A DNA stretch of 64,000 nt, from the NCBI RefSeq assembly GCF_009797935.1, contig NZ_VOLC01000017.1, positions 92,109 through 156,108 of the forward strand. Reading direction: 5' to 3'. This DNA comes from Lunatibacter salilacus (lineage in GTDB: Bacteria > Bacteroidota > Bacteroidia > Cytophagales > Cyclobacteriaceae). Shown one piece after another: positions 8,948 through 20,600 of the stretch; the stretch's first letter is position 1, and the number at the start of each line of letters is the position of its first letter. Below the pieces are notes generated by a model, which saw only the letters and a program-made list of their open reading frames with translations, was not told the DNA's origin and did no database searches. The position numbers and the translations under genes are program-made.

Positions 8948-9189
8948 AATACACACTAACTCGAAGAAGACCTTATTCAGATATACCTGTTTGGCCTTCA
9001 AGTTTTTGGACCTTCGCAGGCGGAAATATACCATGAATCGCTAGAAAAAACATTTATTAGAATTGCTGAAAATCCTGAAATGTACCCTTTGGCTTCCCAT
9101 ATTTAAATTTCTGCGTGGATGGAAGTGATGGACTCGTTGGGGTACAAAAGTTCGGTTTCACAATCCCGGAACCTTATCAGTTAGGCTAA
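8944..9189 (+). pseudogene. Frameshifted ParE-type toxin
   Basis: ATG 8944 overlaps the end of the parD remnant. The first frame gives MKYTLTRR and is soon shifted; the second continues EDLIQIYLFGLQVFGPSQAE then RIAENPEMYPLASHI, the ParE/RelE-superfamily body. A stop (TAA) follows, and a third frame gives a CVDGSDG stretch resembling the CVHGSD strand of ParE. At least two shifts and one stop make this non-functional. Active ParE proteins poison DNA gyrase. Confidence 0.7.
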
Positions 9190-9580
9190 TTAATCGAATT
9201 GAAAAGGCCCTGTGCATCCGTTTTTATTGTTCCCGGTGGTCTCATTCGATCAATAGGTGTACAGAAAGATGGCTGAACATTTTGACACCTCAAAATGAAA
9301 AAATAGACACTATAAAAGGAAAACTATAATGTTTGAAAAGATCATTATATAGGGTGGGTTGGGCGAGGAACTATCTAAAACAATACCGGGCAATCAAAAA
9401 CATAAGCAACTAATAGTCAGTAAATTATATTAAATTTTGTAAGTTTTGAAAAAGTGAATGTTATATCGTTATATTTATAGTGATTTTAGCTTAAAAATTT
9501 TATGGACTTATTATTTTTAGATGTATGAATGTGAATGCCCGTAATCACAAAAATTTTACGGTCAATAGTAAGTTACGGTA
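9190..9580. other. AT-rich spacer upstream of the secreted 870-residue protein
   Basis: No gene is evident. The right half contains a plausible Bacteroidota promoter (listed separately) and a leader of about 100 bases. Confidence 0.4.
9445..9477 (+). promoter_or_regulatory. Putative Bacteroidota promoter
   Basis: TTTG at 9445-9448 is followed after 21 bases by TATATTTA at 9470-9477, fitting the TTTG / TAnnTTTG pattern with one mismatch at the last base. The spacing is within the normal range. It would drive the gene starting at 9581 with a leader of about 95-100 bases. Confidence 0.4.
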
Positions 9581-12193
9581 ATGCGCAATAGGTTTTTTCT
9601 TGCGCTTCTGCTGTTTATCAGCTCGTGCCAAATGGCCTTGGGGCAGAATTCGACTATTGGTCGGGAATTTTGGGTCGGATTTATGGAGAATTATGGTTTG
9701 GACGAAGGTGCTTACAGTGACGCTGTCCTAATTATAACGGCTAATGAAAAGACTTCGGGGGTGATAGAATACCTTGGTCGCTCATCATCGTTTGATTTGA
9801 ATAAAGGCCAACAGTATGAACTCCGGATAAACTCCGGTAATCTTAACCTGATGCACAGAACTTCAGGGAAGGTGGAAAACAAAGGTATTTTTATCAAAGC
9901 CACTGGAAATATTGCGGTCCATGCTTTCAACGAAATGTTTAGAACTACTGATGGTACGGTGGTTTTGCCCGTTGGGGGTTTGGGAAAAGACTATTATATC
10001 ACAACGCATCAGGAAGTCAGTCCCTTTCCCAGTACCTTACTGGTGGTGGCCACTGAGGACAATACCAAAATAGAAATCACCACTTCCGTGAATTCGGTCA
10101 GCGGCAACAGGGCCGGGGTGCCGTCTATTATTGTACTTAACCGTGGGCAAAGTTACCAGATCAAAGCAGATAAAGATTTGACAGGTTCCCGGGTACGGAT
10201 AGTAGATGATATTGAGAACGCCTGTAGAAAAATCGCTGTATTTGGAGGAAGCGTGTGTACTTGGGTGGGAGATTGTGAGGGATGTGACAATCTTTTTCAG
10301 CAATCCTATCCGGTCAGCTCCTGGGGCAAACACTTCGTACATATCGCATTGAAAGAGAGGACATCAGGAGAGTTGGTTAAAGTACTGGCTTCGGAGGACG
10401 ACACTAAGGTCGGCCTTAATGGAATACCTCAAGGAACCATCAATAAGGGGCAATTTCTGACAATCGATTTTCGTGCGGATGAATCGGGAAAAATTGAAAC
10501 ATCCAAGCCTTCCTCTGTCACCGTATTTTCGAGAGGCGTAGGATGTAACGATAATAATATTCCGGGACTTTCTGGCATAGGTGATCCTTTTATGATCACC
10601 TACAGTCCGATTGAGCAATTTCTAAAAGATCTGGTTTTCAATTCCTTCCAATTGGCCAACATTAGCAACCATTATGTCAACATCGTAGTGAAAGCCGGCA
10701 CACAGCACAAGACGGCTCTTGATGGCGACAACGTCGGAAAATTTTTTGAACCATTGTCTGGTGATACCGATTTTCAGATTGCCAGGATCAGGGTATCAGG
10801 AGGTGCGCACCATTTGACCAACCCTGATGGCTTTGCCGCATATGTTTATGGTTTTGGATTCCGGGAGTCTTATGGCTATGCTGCCGGGGCAGCATTGGGC
10901 AATCTGGAAATAGATATCCAATCAGCATACGAATTTGAAGTAAATGGCGACCAAGTGGCCTGTCTTGATCAGGAAGGGGAATGGAGTATCAGTACCAGCA
11001 CTTCCGGTTTTACGTATTTTGTATGGGATTTTGGAGACGGTAGTCCCTCCCACACAGGTCAACATGCCTCTCATACTTTTACCAGGCCTGGCAAGTATAT
11101 GATTAGTGTCACCGCATCCACCGGTTCCTGTGAAGACGGGGATGAGGCCACATTTGAAGTGGAAGTAATGGACCCAAAAGCCGAATTGGTCGGGCAGACC
11201 ACTGTATGTCCTTATATAGAAGAAGTAATGTACCGGTTGGTGGACAAGCAGGATATCACCGAGACTGAATTTGAAGCTATTGGAGGGGAAATCTTGGAAA
11301 GCTACGTAGACTCTGTGTTGGTCAGGTGGGGTCCATCCAATCCCGATGCAAAGCTCATCATGACACCCTATGCTGAAAATGGCTGCCCGGGCCGCCCAGT
11401 TGAATTGGAAGTGAAGATTGAGTCCGATCTTCAGGCGCTAAGACCAATTGTTCCGGTGGAAGTGTGTTTTGAGCCTGAACTGGCCCACACTTACAGCGTT
11501 GAAGCCCACGTACAGGGAAGAGCGTATGAATGGACGGTAACCGGGGGTAAACTTGTTTCAGGACAGGGAAGCCAGGAAATCCAAGTAATTTGGGACCAAC
11601 CGGGAATACAAGCCGGAATTAGCTACACCGTTTATGGCACAGAAAATCATTCTTGTGTGGGTATATCTCCTGAAATCACTATTCAGGTAGCTGAGCCATT
11701 GGCCAATGCGCAGGTTACACATGTAGCCTGCGCCGGCGAATCCTCTGGGACAATCGAACTTACACTACTTGGAGAACACAATCTTTATACCTATGAATGG
11801 CAGCATGATCCCAGCTTAAATGGCCCAATCGCAGAAAATTTATCAGCAGGATTTTACTCGGTCACGATTAGGAACCAAAAGGGGTGCAGCCAGGTCATCA
11901 AAGCCATGGAGGTGAGCGAAACCGTTCCCATGATCAGGATGCCAACGGGCTTCGACCCCAGGCAAGCTCCGGGGATTTATGAAGGCGTATCCGATTGCAA
12001 GGTCAGTTTTGAACTATGGATATATGACCGTTGGGGTGCACTGTTTTATTACGGAGATACTGGCTGGGACGGCAGCATAAACGGGAAAGAGGCTCCCATC
12101 GGATCTTATTTCTATATAGTCAACTATCATTACACCCTGGATAAAAAAACACAGCGCGAGGAGAAAAAGGGCACTTTTGTGCTTGTTCGCTAA
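9581..12193 (+). CDS. T9SS-secreted IgGFc-binding / PKD-domain protein with CHU_C C-terminal signal
   Basis: An 870-residue exported protein. The N-terminus is a signal peptide; ISSC could be a lipobox, or cleavage may follow ALGQ. Residues about 25-430 resemble the IgGFc-binding N-terminal family (GREFWVGFMEN, repeated YYIT/VVATEDNTKIEI strands). Around 465-530 is a PKD domain (YFVWDFGDGSPSHTGQHASH), followed by further Ig-like repeats. The last ~85 residues (LWIYDRWGALFYY, W.DGSINGKEAPIGSYFYI, ending GTFVLVR) are a gliding-motility-type (CHU_C, type B) T9SS sorting domain. The protein should reach the cell surface or medium through the type IX system and probably acts as an adhesin. It is monocistronic; its substrate is unknown. 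Confidence 0.85.
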   Translation: MRNRFFLALLLFISSCQMALGQNSTIGREFWVGFMENYGLDEGAYSDAVLIITANEKTSGVIEYLGRSSSFDLNKGQQYELRINSGNLNLMHRTSGKVENKGIFIKATGNIAVHAFNEMFRTTDGTVVLPVGGLGKDYYITTHQEVSPFPSTLLVVATEDNTKIEITTSVNSVSGNRAGVPSIIVLNRGQSYQIKADKDLTGSRVRIVDDIENACRKIAVFGGSVCTWVGDCEGCDNLFQQSYPVSSWGKHFVHIALKERTSGELVKVLASEDDTKVGLNGIPQGTINKGQFLTIDFRADESGKIETSKPSSVTVFSRGVGCNDNNIPGLSGIGDPFMITYSPIEQFLKDLVFNSFQLANISNHYVNIVVKAGTQHKTALDGDNVGKFFEPLSGDTDFQIARIRVSGGAHHLTNPDGFAAYVYGFGFRESYGYAAGAALGNLEIDIQSAYEFEVNGDQVACLDQEGEWSISTSTSGFTYFVWDFGDGSPSHTGQHASHTFTRPGKYMISVTASTGSCEDGDEATFEVEVMDPKAELVGQTTVCPYIEEVMYRLVDKQDITETEFEAIGGEILESYVDSVLVRWGPSNPDAKLIMTPYAENGCPGRPVELEVKIESDLQALRPIVPVEVCFEPELAHTYSVEAHVQGRAYEWTVTGGKLVSGQGSQEIQVIWDQPGIQAGISYTVYGTENHSCVGISPEITIQVAEPLANAQVTHVACAGESSGTIELTLLGEHNLYTYEWQHDPSLNGPIAENLSAGFYSVTIRNQKGCSQVIKAMEVSETVPMIRMPTGFDPRQAPGIYEGVSDCKVSFELWIYDRWGALFYYGDTGWDGSINGKEAPIGSYFYIVNYHYTLDKKTQREEKKGTFVLVR

Positions 12194-12307
12194 AGTTGCC
12201 AAAATGCACAGTACCCAAATCGCTATATTTGGAAATGCCTTTGCTCAATGATGATTGAAAGAGATTGAGCTGCAGGAATTCGGGTGAAATTTTAAGGAGA
12301 AGCATTT

Positions 12308-12722
12308 GTGGAAAACCAAATCGAAATATATCAAGGAAGTGATGGCCAGACTCAAATTGAAGTAAAGTTTGAGCAGGATACTGTTTGGCTCACCCAGGAG
12401 CAAATGGTAATACTTTTTCTAAGAGACCAATCCGTCGTTTCAAGGCATATCAGAAATGTTTTTAAAATGAGTTAGAAGAAAAAAGCAATATGCAAAAAAT
12501 GCCTATTGCCCACTCAGATAAACCAGTAGCTCTCTATAGCCTTGACGTAATTATTTCTGTGGGATCTCGTGTAAAATCGCAACACGGCACCCAGTTCCGA
12601 CAATGGGCCACCAAGCGACTCAAAGACTACCTCGCAGGGCTACGCCATCAATGAAACAAGACTGGCATAAAAACGACAGGAAGTCCAAACGCTTAAGGAC
12701 GGAATTAGGATCACTATAGACT
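12308..12722 (+). pseudogene. RhuM-family protein, frameshifted (second copy)
   Basis: From GTG 12308 the frame reads MENQIEIYQGSDGQ then EVKFEQDTVWLTQEQM and DQSVVSRHIRNVFK, the N-terminal DNA-binding-like part of RhuM proteins. It hits TAG near 12472, but the adjacent frame continues ELEEKSNMQKMPIAH and SLDVIISVGSRVKSQHGTQF and RQWATKRLKDYL, the RhuM core. A further shift follows before YAINETRL-like residues. Only the N-terminal third to half of the family is left. It is convergent with the HigA-like remnant, and the two broken ends nearly touch. Confidence 0.75.
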
Positions 12723-12742
12723 TTTGCCAGCGTGGATGCGTT

Positions 12743-12986
12743 TTATCCAAAATCCTCCATTCGGGCCTTGATCATTTCCACAGGATCCACTTCAGGTAAA
12801 ACCCAAAGCTTTTTTTCGTATTCAGCAATCAAATGAACCAAAAGCATCTTTTCCCTATGCAATTCCGGCCCTCTATCCGCGTCTTTCACTTCCCCATACC
12901 TATTGGTCGCCTCTCTATAATGAGTTTCCAGCAAAAACCATTTCTTTTCTGGTCCGTCGTTAATCTTTAACAATTTTTTGATTCAT
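12743..12986 (-). pseudogene. Truncated HigA-like antitoxin (N-terminal part only)
   Basis: The 76-codon frame includes HLIAEYEKKLWVLPEVDPVEMIKARMEDFG. This resembles the N-terminal region of HigA-type antitoxins (LIEAYE...PPDPIEAIKFRMEQLG), which is normally followed by the XRE helix-turn-helix. Here a stop follows at once and the DNA-binding domain is absent. The better start, ATG at 12986, is out of frame across an A6 run, suggesting a one-base slip. No HigB toxin is adjacent. Assignment rests on recalled motif similarity. Confidence 0.45.
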
Positions 12987-13078
12987 TTTAAATATTATTG
13001 TAAACTGTACTTCCATTTACTATTCAACCAGGTTGTACTTATCCCGTTTTCCCCATATCCAATTTAACCAATTTTTGA

Positions 13079-14137
13079 CTATTTGTCAGAGAACACCTGG
13101 ACTAACGCATCTAAATTCACATTTAAGCCTAGGTAAGTTGCATATAAAGGGCTGAACCTAGGGAAAAGGCCTCTTATATCCGCTCCTATAATAATTTGGG
13201 AATTGTCGGATAACCTTTGTGCAAATTCCGATCGAACCAAATAGAACGAACCTGTTTTAATTTCCTCATATTCTTGAACAGCGACTCCAATAGAATCCGT
13301 AACGACGTTAATTTTGGCTGTTGAGATTTCTTGAGAAGACCAATTCGGATAATTAGTTGTCTTGCCTAGAGTAAACTGAAAAAAGAAGCGGGAATTCCCG
13401 TTCGAAAATGGATCTATATTAAATGTTAATCCCGCTCCGAAATACCCATTTAAAAATGCCCTATCGAAGATTAAAGGGTTTTTTTGGTAGGATAAATATG
13501 TTAGGTTTTGCGAAGTGTCTATAGTTAGGGTATCTTGGTAAAGGGTTGAAATATTGGTCCTTACGCTGGTATTATTCACCAATAATTCCCCATGTAGATG
13601 AAAATAGATTCCGTTTGGAACTATTGAATTTGGTATTGGCTTTCTTTTTCGGATTCTTTCAGTGTTGTCTCCACCATTTTTATTTTTTGGCCAAGGATAA
13701 GACACAATTCTTAACATCGGCTGCAAATAGAAGCTCCAAGCGATATTGGATCGGCTTGTTGCATATTGATTAAGTTGTCGTAGGTATTTTTCCCCATGAT
13801 TTTTGGTCTGTAGAGGATTGACTAATATATTTTCGAAATACAAGGGGTTATTTGTGGTATCAGTATAATCGAATTTAATTCTCATTATACCGGAATTAAA
13901 TCCAAAGGGTGATCCCAAAATATCTGGAGCGAAAATATTAATTTTACCCAAGTAACTTCCCTGCAAATTATTATTGAAATCGAAATTTGAAGCGTTTAAA
14001 AATGTGATATTATTCCAGTTGGTGGTAATTTCCTGCTGTGGTTTAGCTAACTCATCAATATCTTCCTCAGATTGGGCAACAATACTCGTAGGAATATATA
14101 ATACAATGAAAAGAAAATAACAAAATTTCATATTCAT
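13079..14137 (-). CDS. Predicted outer-membrane or periplasmic protein, unknown function
   Basis: A 352-residue protein with a clear signal peptide (hydrophobic 5-20, cleavage after VAQ). The mature part alternates short amphipathic strands rich in Asn, Tyr and Phe (for example YLQPMLRIV, FFFQFTLGK, FYLVRSEFAQRL) and ends FSDK, suggesting a beta-barrel of the outer membrane. No named family was recognised. It lies 505 bp beyond the end of the injection-system operon on the same strand but is probably a separate unit. Either of two Met codons (1 or 3) could start it. Confidence 0.55.
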   Translation of the reverse strand: MNMKFCYFLFIVLYIPTSIVAQSEEDIDELAKPQQEITTNWNNITFLNASNFDFNNNLQGSYLGKINIFAPDILGSPFGFNSGIMRIKFDYTDTTNNPLYFENILVNPLQTKNHGEKYLRQLNQYATSRSNIAWSFYLQPMLRIVSYPWPKNKNGGDNTERIRKRKPIPNSIVPNGIYFHLHGELLVNNTSVRTNISTLYQDTLTIDTSQNLTYLSYQKNPLIFDRAFLNGYFGAGLTFNIDPFSNGNSRFFFQFTLGKTTNYPNWSSQEISTAKINVVTDSIGVAVQEYEEIKTGSFYLVRSEFAQRLSDNSQIIIGADIRGLFPRFSPLYATYLGLNVNLDALVQVFSDK

Positions 14138-14642
14138 TTGCTATGTGAAATACATAAGGCCAATTGTCTAGCTTGAAATTTCAAAGGATATTTGGTTTCA
14201 TAAAAAAATAATGTGTGGGCTGAAATTAAAATATCAGTATTAAACCCAATAATATGGATAAAAAAGTCAGCGCCCAATAAAATAAAAAGGCCTCTTTATA
14301 AAATAGAATATGCTTAAATTTGAGCTTTTCCTCATCCACTAGGTATGTGATTAAATTAAGACTGCCACCCAAGTGAGAAAGGCAAAATTCTTAGATTTAT
14401 GGACAATGTCATCCAGGTTTTTGATAATATCTTGGATGTTATTGAGTTATTTTAGAATAATTTGGTGGTGTTGGAGTCGGATTTTATAATATCTTTAATT
14501 TAAACCTAAAATATTCGATTTATTTGTAAAGCAGGAAGAGATTCTAATTTGAGTAGAAATTGACTTTTATTCTGAAATAGGAACTTGTAATGAGATGGAG
14601 GAAAGTTTTCATTCTCTCTGGTGATTTGAGAATTAGTACACA
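14138..14642. other. AT-rich intergenic stretch after the eCIS operon
   Basis: No gene was found on either strand. In particular there is no small frame that could encode an immunity protein for the nuclease-like C-terminus of the upstream gene. No strong terminator hairpin was recognised. Confidence 0.4.
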
Positions 14643-17600
14643 TTATGTTTTGTAGTCCGGATTAGGGCCTTCTTTACTGAAACCGACGACTTTGTAAAAA
14701 TTGCGACCAAATCGTGCCAAATGCTTCATACTCGCATATTTCACTTCTGTATCTTGTTTATCCAAAGCAAAAGGTAATACAAATTCTCCATCTATTTTTG
14801 ATGACCATTTGCGACCAAGGGCATTGATCTTTTTATTAAGCGGCCATAGATTTGTAAAAACATCCTCACCACCGTATTGCAAATCCATAACATGATCAAC
14901 TTCTAAGTCAAGGTCACTTAATCGGTTACCAGCCTTTGCAAATTCCTCCCTGAATTTGTCGGAGTTTCTACGAGAAGCGGTTTTTGGTTCTCCGGTATAT
15001 TTTAGGGGCTCTTTGCGAACAAAATTTTTATTCCAATATTTATTCATATCCACACCAGGATGGAATGAATCATCCGAATTAGGTAGTCTTGATAAAGCCA
15101 TTGGCCAATTTTTACCTTTATACACTATCGGATCGCGGTAATCTTTCCGTTCTTTATACCAAAGTATAGGAATTGGATCATCTTGTAAACCTGTATGTAA
15201 TTCAGGTAATTTGTACGCCAGGATGCCTTTAACAATTTTTTCTTTTAATTCAAATTTATTACTTTTGAATGGCTCTTCTCCCCACTTTAAGGTAAACAAA
15301 TAACCTTTAATTCGGTTTTTTAACTCATTATCTCTTGGACGATTTCTTATCCTTCTGAATATTGAGTGGTTTTTTAATAAATTAAGAATCTCATTCCAGA
15401 TAGAATCGGAAGTGACTAAAGGTAGCAGCAAACGATAGTATGTAATTGAAAAACGCGGTGGAGGCCTTCTTGCATTTTTAGGGTCCCATTTTCCTCTCCA
15501 GTCAATCTTGATCCCGATACCTGTTTTGGCCAATAAAAATCCTTCTAGGAGCCTTACGAAAGTTTTTACGTCCAGCTGATAAGTTTTGCTCTTTGGTTTT
15601 TTCTTTAGTGAGCGTCCGGCCAATACCAATATCTCATTGAGGTTTATACCTTTTATGCTATTTTTAACAGGGACTTTGAGACCAGCCATATACCCTGGGA
15701 ATTTAGGGTTTGAATAATCATAATTATCAGTTAGCCAAATGGCCAAATTTCCCCAAATAGCTGCTGCACTTTTGTAAGGGGGCGTGAGAAATTTTGGATT
15801 TTTAGCTTGCAAAATTGCTTCTTTTTCTGTTCTTTCCTTTTCATCAGATAAAGATTCAAAGCTGGTCAGTTCCTCCAGAAGTCTGGCAAATGTGTTGGAT
15901 GACAAACCTGCCGGTTGAAGGCCATCTGAATGAGTTTGTTCAAGCTCAGAAAATTCATTCGGTGAAAGTTTATTGGCTAATTTTTCGCCTTGTCCTGCTT
16001 CTTGTTCGAGGCTCGGATCGAGGTTGAGGCCTGTATGAGGCTTTCCTGGTACAGGTTGTTGGGGATGTGCTTGCCTTATTGGGCGATTGCCGGTCTGCTG
16101 AATGACGTGAGTTAGCTCATGGAAGAGGATATTTTTGGATCCATTACTATTTGGATCATGGTTGGAAGCAAAATAGATGTGACTTCCAGAAGTGAGTGCA
16201 GCAGCACCGAGACTTTCGGTGATTTGATTGGCTTTTTGGTCCTTGTGAAACCGAACATGTCCGAAATCCTGGCCAAATCGTTCTTCTGCATCAATTCTAG
16301 TTTTTTTGTTGAGGGGTTCCCCTGAATGAACCTGGTCAAATCCTTTAAGGATTGCAGTTTCGAGCGGGATTCTCGTCAAATAAGGCTGTACTTCGTCACC
16401 TTCATCAGATTCTATTTCCACACCTGAAAAACCAATTTCTTCAAGAATATCCTCTCCAGCATATTCTTTTATTTTTGATTTTAGTTGATCCCAGATTTCA
16501 CCTTGTACATCATTGAGAGCTTCCTGTAATTTTTCTACGACTTCACTTTTCCAAAGTATGTTGGGATCTATACCTTTGCTGCTCATCCAGGACCAAATCA
16601 AAGAAGCTAAATAATCATCAGCATCAAGAAGTTTTATAGCTTCATGTGCTACTTGAAGTTTTTTAGATCTCATGGCCATATTCAAAACTATATTAAGCGT
16701 CAACTGAACTACCTGTGACATATCAATTATTTCTTTGGGTAGACTGACGGGGGAGAACTCATTTAAGGTTTCACTTAGACTGTTGGCAAATTCCCTTTTT
16801 TCTGAGTCCAATAAGTTTAAATCATCTTGTGAGCTCCTAGGTTCACCGAAACCTTGTATCTTATTGATTATTTTTTGAACCCAATGAATAAGGGTTGGAT
16901 GACCCAGTATCCAGTTACGTATAATGCTGAAGCGTGTGGACACCCTTTCCCGCATATTAGATAAGCTGTCGAAGAGCCGTTTTCCAGCTCCAAAGATGCT
17001 GCCTGCCAAATCAACGATTCTTCCGAATGGACCGGTTTTCCGACTTTGGCTTTTTCTTTTTTCTTTTGGTGTTTCTTGTTTATTAATATCTTGTTTAATA
17101 CCTTTTCCTCCTAGAAACAGGAACAGGATCATTTCTTCAGGTTTTGCAAGTTCTTGAATTTCGGTTTTTAATTTGAAAAAATATTCCCGAGGATAATCAA
17201 GGAGCACATGCACCAAATCGTCAGCGCCTTTTAAAGCTTCTGTTATGCCATCTGCCAAAATGGTCGCATCAACAACCAGTCCTATACCAGGAATATATTG
17301 CATTTTCTCAACTACAGATACGATATTTTTGCTCAACCACTTCATATAATTACCAGCAGCCAAAAAGTCAAGTTTTAAAGTCATATTGTTTAGAAACTTG
17401 ATGGTATCTCCATTCTTTTTATCATAGCTTATAATTTCTTCCTTTCCATCGATCAAAAGCTTGAACAGTTCTATCGGATTTTCGCTTTCACCGTGATCTA
17501 CTCCACCTATCATGATTATGGGTAGGTATGTGTTTGGTATTGAGTCAGAAAAAGGGTCTCTCCAATGGTATCCGAAAGGTGGATGGTATTTAAAGTCCGT

Positions 17601-20600
17601 CATAACCTCGACCAGTTCAAACACCTGCTCTTTGAAAAAAAAAGGATTACCGGGTTCTAATAGCTTAATGCCCTTTAGGGTTTTCAATAAAGGAGGATTT
17701 CCGATTTTGCCTTCAAATCCGAAATTAACTTGAAGCTCTTTTAGTACTTTATGGAACGCTTCTACTACTGATTTAATCTGAGTTATTTCTTCTGAAAAGC
17801 GTTGAAAATCCAATTGGTTATTATTTGCTATTCGCAGGGCCGCTTCCAGCAAAGGCAAATATTTCCCGATAATAATATTCCTCCTTTTAAAATCAATTTC
17901 AAGCGCTTTCAGAAGAGCCTTTGGAAAATTGGATCCCAACTCAAAAATAAGCTTGGAAGTTTCATATGCCTTTATATCATTATCATTTGAAAGAACTATA
18001 TCTCTTCTGAAAGTGAAGAGATCTGAAAATGCTTCGTTTAAATCATCGCTGATAGCTTCATAATTTCTCGTTGCTATCCTTGATATTTTGTTGACCGGTT
18101 CTAATCTTTGGTTTTGAATTCGTCTGATCCAGTTAAATCTGTCTTCACTAAGTGCAAAATTAAAAGTCTCCTTTGTTTCCTCTTGAATTTTCTTTTCAAA
18201 CTCCTCAAGCCAAGATCCCCTATGTCTATCTCGTAAGGTTGTTATTATAGAAAACTCTTTTTTATTTTTATTCCTTTCACGTTCTACTGCGTAAAGAACT
18301 CCCCTTTTTCTGTAAAATTCTTTTATATCCTGCTCTATCCACTCTTTCCTCGGATCGGGAATTGTCCATAATTCTGGTCTCCTCAAGACGTTAACCTTAT
18401 GATAAGAATCATCCTGATTGGCTAAAAATAATCTGCCGTTATTTGCCATATCCTCCTTATCAAACTGTGCGGTTCTCTCATGACCGTAAATAAGCTGTTG
18501 GAATGGGTAACGTTTGGAATTGTCTACGAACTTTTCATCATTAAACCGATAGGCAAATTTCTTTATAATGTACTGCCGGGGCTTAATTTTCTCCCATACT
18601 TCCGACTTTCCTTTTAAAATGAAAGAATCGTAACCGGAAATATTATCAATGTTCCTAAGATCCGTCAACCAATTGGCTAATTCTCGATCATACATTAACA
18701 TTATTAGCTTAGAAAACTCAATTGCACTGTACTGACCGGCGTAGCTTGTCTTCAGTTCTATGCCTCCTGTCATTCTTGATTGAAACGTTTTTAATGGATC
18801 ATGCAATTTCTGTTCTACCCATTCTCCTACAAGGATTAGATTGAGTTCATTTTTGTTGTTCGCAAACAACAAAGGATTGACAAGATTCATAAGTTCTTTC
18901 CAATCCATAGTTAGTGCGAGTCGACGTACTCTAAACGCAGCGTGAATCTGTAAATAATCAAGATAATCTTGATAATTAACTATTCCATCTATTAATGATT
19001 TATCTAATACATCGTCTTTTAGCTTTTTTGAGATAGAATTGACTAAAATTTGAACAATTCCGTAAGCCATCGCCTTTTCGTATTGGCTTTCATTATTTTC
19101 TTCATTCTCTCCACCTTTCAGCCACACCTTTAGAGCATCATCTCGGTTGGACTGTAATTTCGTATCTATCCTTTGTAAATTATCCCTCAAATCTTCGATA
19201 ATTTGATCTAAATCCTGCATTACAACATTGTCTGCGTCAAGCCCTTGTTTGAATAGATTTGTTCTATTAAGGACCTGCCTTAATTCCTTAACGTCTTCGT
19301 TATCTTTAATTATTTCGACTAATTCCGTTGGCAAATCCCGTTGAGATATTGTACGAGCATATAATGAACTGTTCAACCTGCTTCGTTGGGAGTCCAGTGA
19401 AGAATCAAAACTTTGAGCTTTGTTTACCAATTTTTCGATTTCACCAGCCATATAGTGTTTTAGTTGGGCTGGTTCGTCTTCTTCACCATTTTTTCGAAAG
19501 TGAACGATAAGATTTAAAAGGTTATTTATAATATTGTCTTTATATACTGATTCCTTCTTGGAAGCTTCAACAAAAAGAGGTAAACTGTTTTTTAATATAC
19601 CATCCACTTCTAGGATCAGTTCATAACCTAAAATGAAAGCTTCGTTTTCGTTTTGTAGCTTCTGAAAATCCCAATCTTTGACTGGCGTAACAAATTCTGA
19701 GGGCTTGTCTAAATCCGCGTATTCGCCAGGAAATTCATCGACCGGATTAACTATTAGGTCAGCTATTCGATTTAGTAAAATATTAATCCAATCATTGTAA
19801 CGCTTTTGTTTGATGAGTTGTTTGATGAGTTCCTTTCGAAATCTCTTTCCTTTTGAAGAGATATCATTAAATATATATTCGTACATCTCACGTCGAAAAG
19901 AGGAAGTCTTTAAAGCAAATGCTCCAACAATAAGCTGCTTGGCAGCAGTTTTGTACTGTTTGGAGTCTTTCATCAGATCATACAAAAAACTGCGGACCTC
20001 ACGAGGAAATTTATTCTTAGGGCTATAATTACCATTTTCTATCTCACTTGCAAGCAGTTGGGGGGTTAGGCCATCTTTTTGGATACGTTCTTCCAATTGA
20101 GCAATGAATTCATTTAGCGCTGTACTTGTCTGCCTTTGGCTGGAGTTTTGGAGCAAGTGGGGATTTTTGGTAGCAGTTATGTTTTCACTCAATGTTTTAC
20201 GTTGGATCAAAGACAATGAATTTTGTTGCTGAACCACGTGGGTCAATTCGTGGGCCAGGAGATGCCTTCCTTCAGGAGAGTCCGGTGCATATTCTCCAAA
20301 ATTGAAAAAAATATCTGACCCATTTGTAAAGGCTCGCGCATTCAATTTCTGAGTCATATCTGCTGCTGAGGAATTGGTATGCACCCTAACATTACTGAAA
20401 TCTGTACCTATTGACCGGCTCATGAATCTCTGAATAGCACTAGGGAGTGGATGACCTTGACCCCTTGCCTCTGAAAGTTGAATAGCAATGGATTGTGAGT
20501 CAACCGTCCCACTGTTTTGTTCTTTGCGTTGCACTGTTTCTTCCTCCTCGCAATCAGCACATTTGCGCTGAATGCAATTTAGCGGCTTCAGAGAAAGAAA

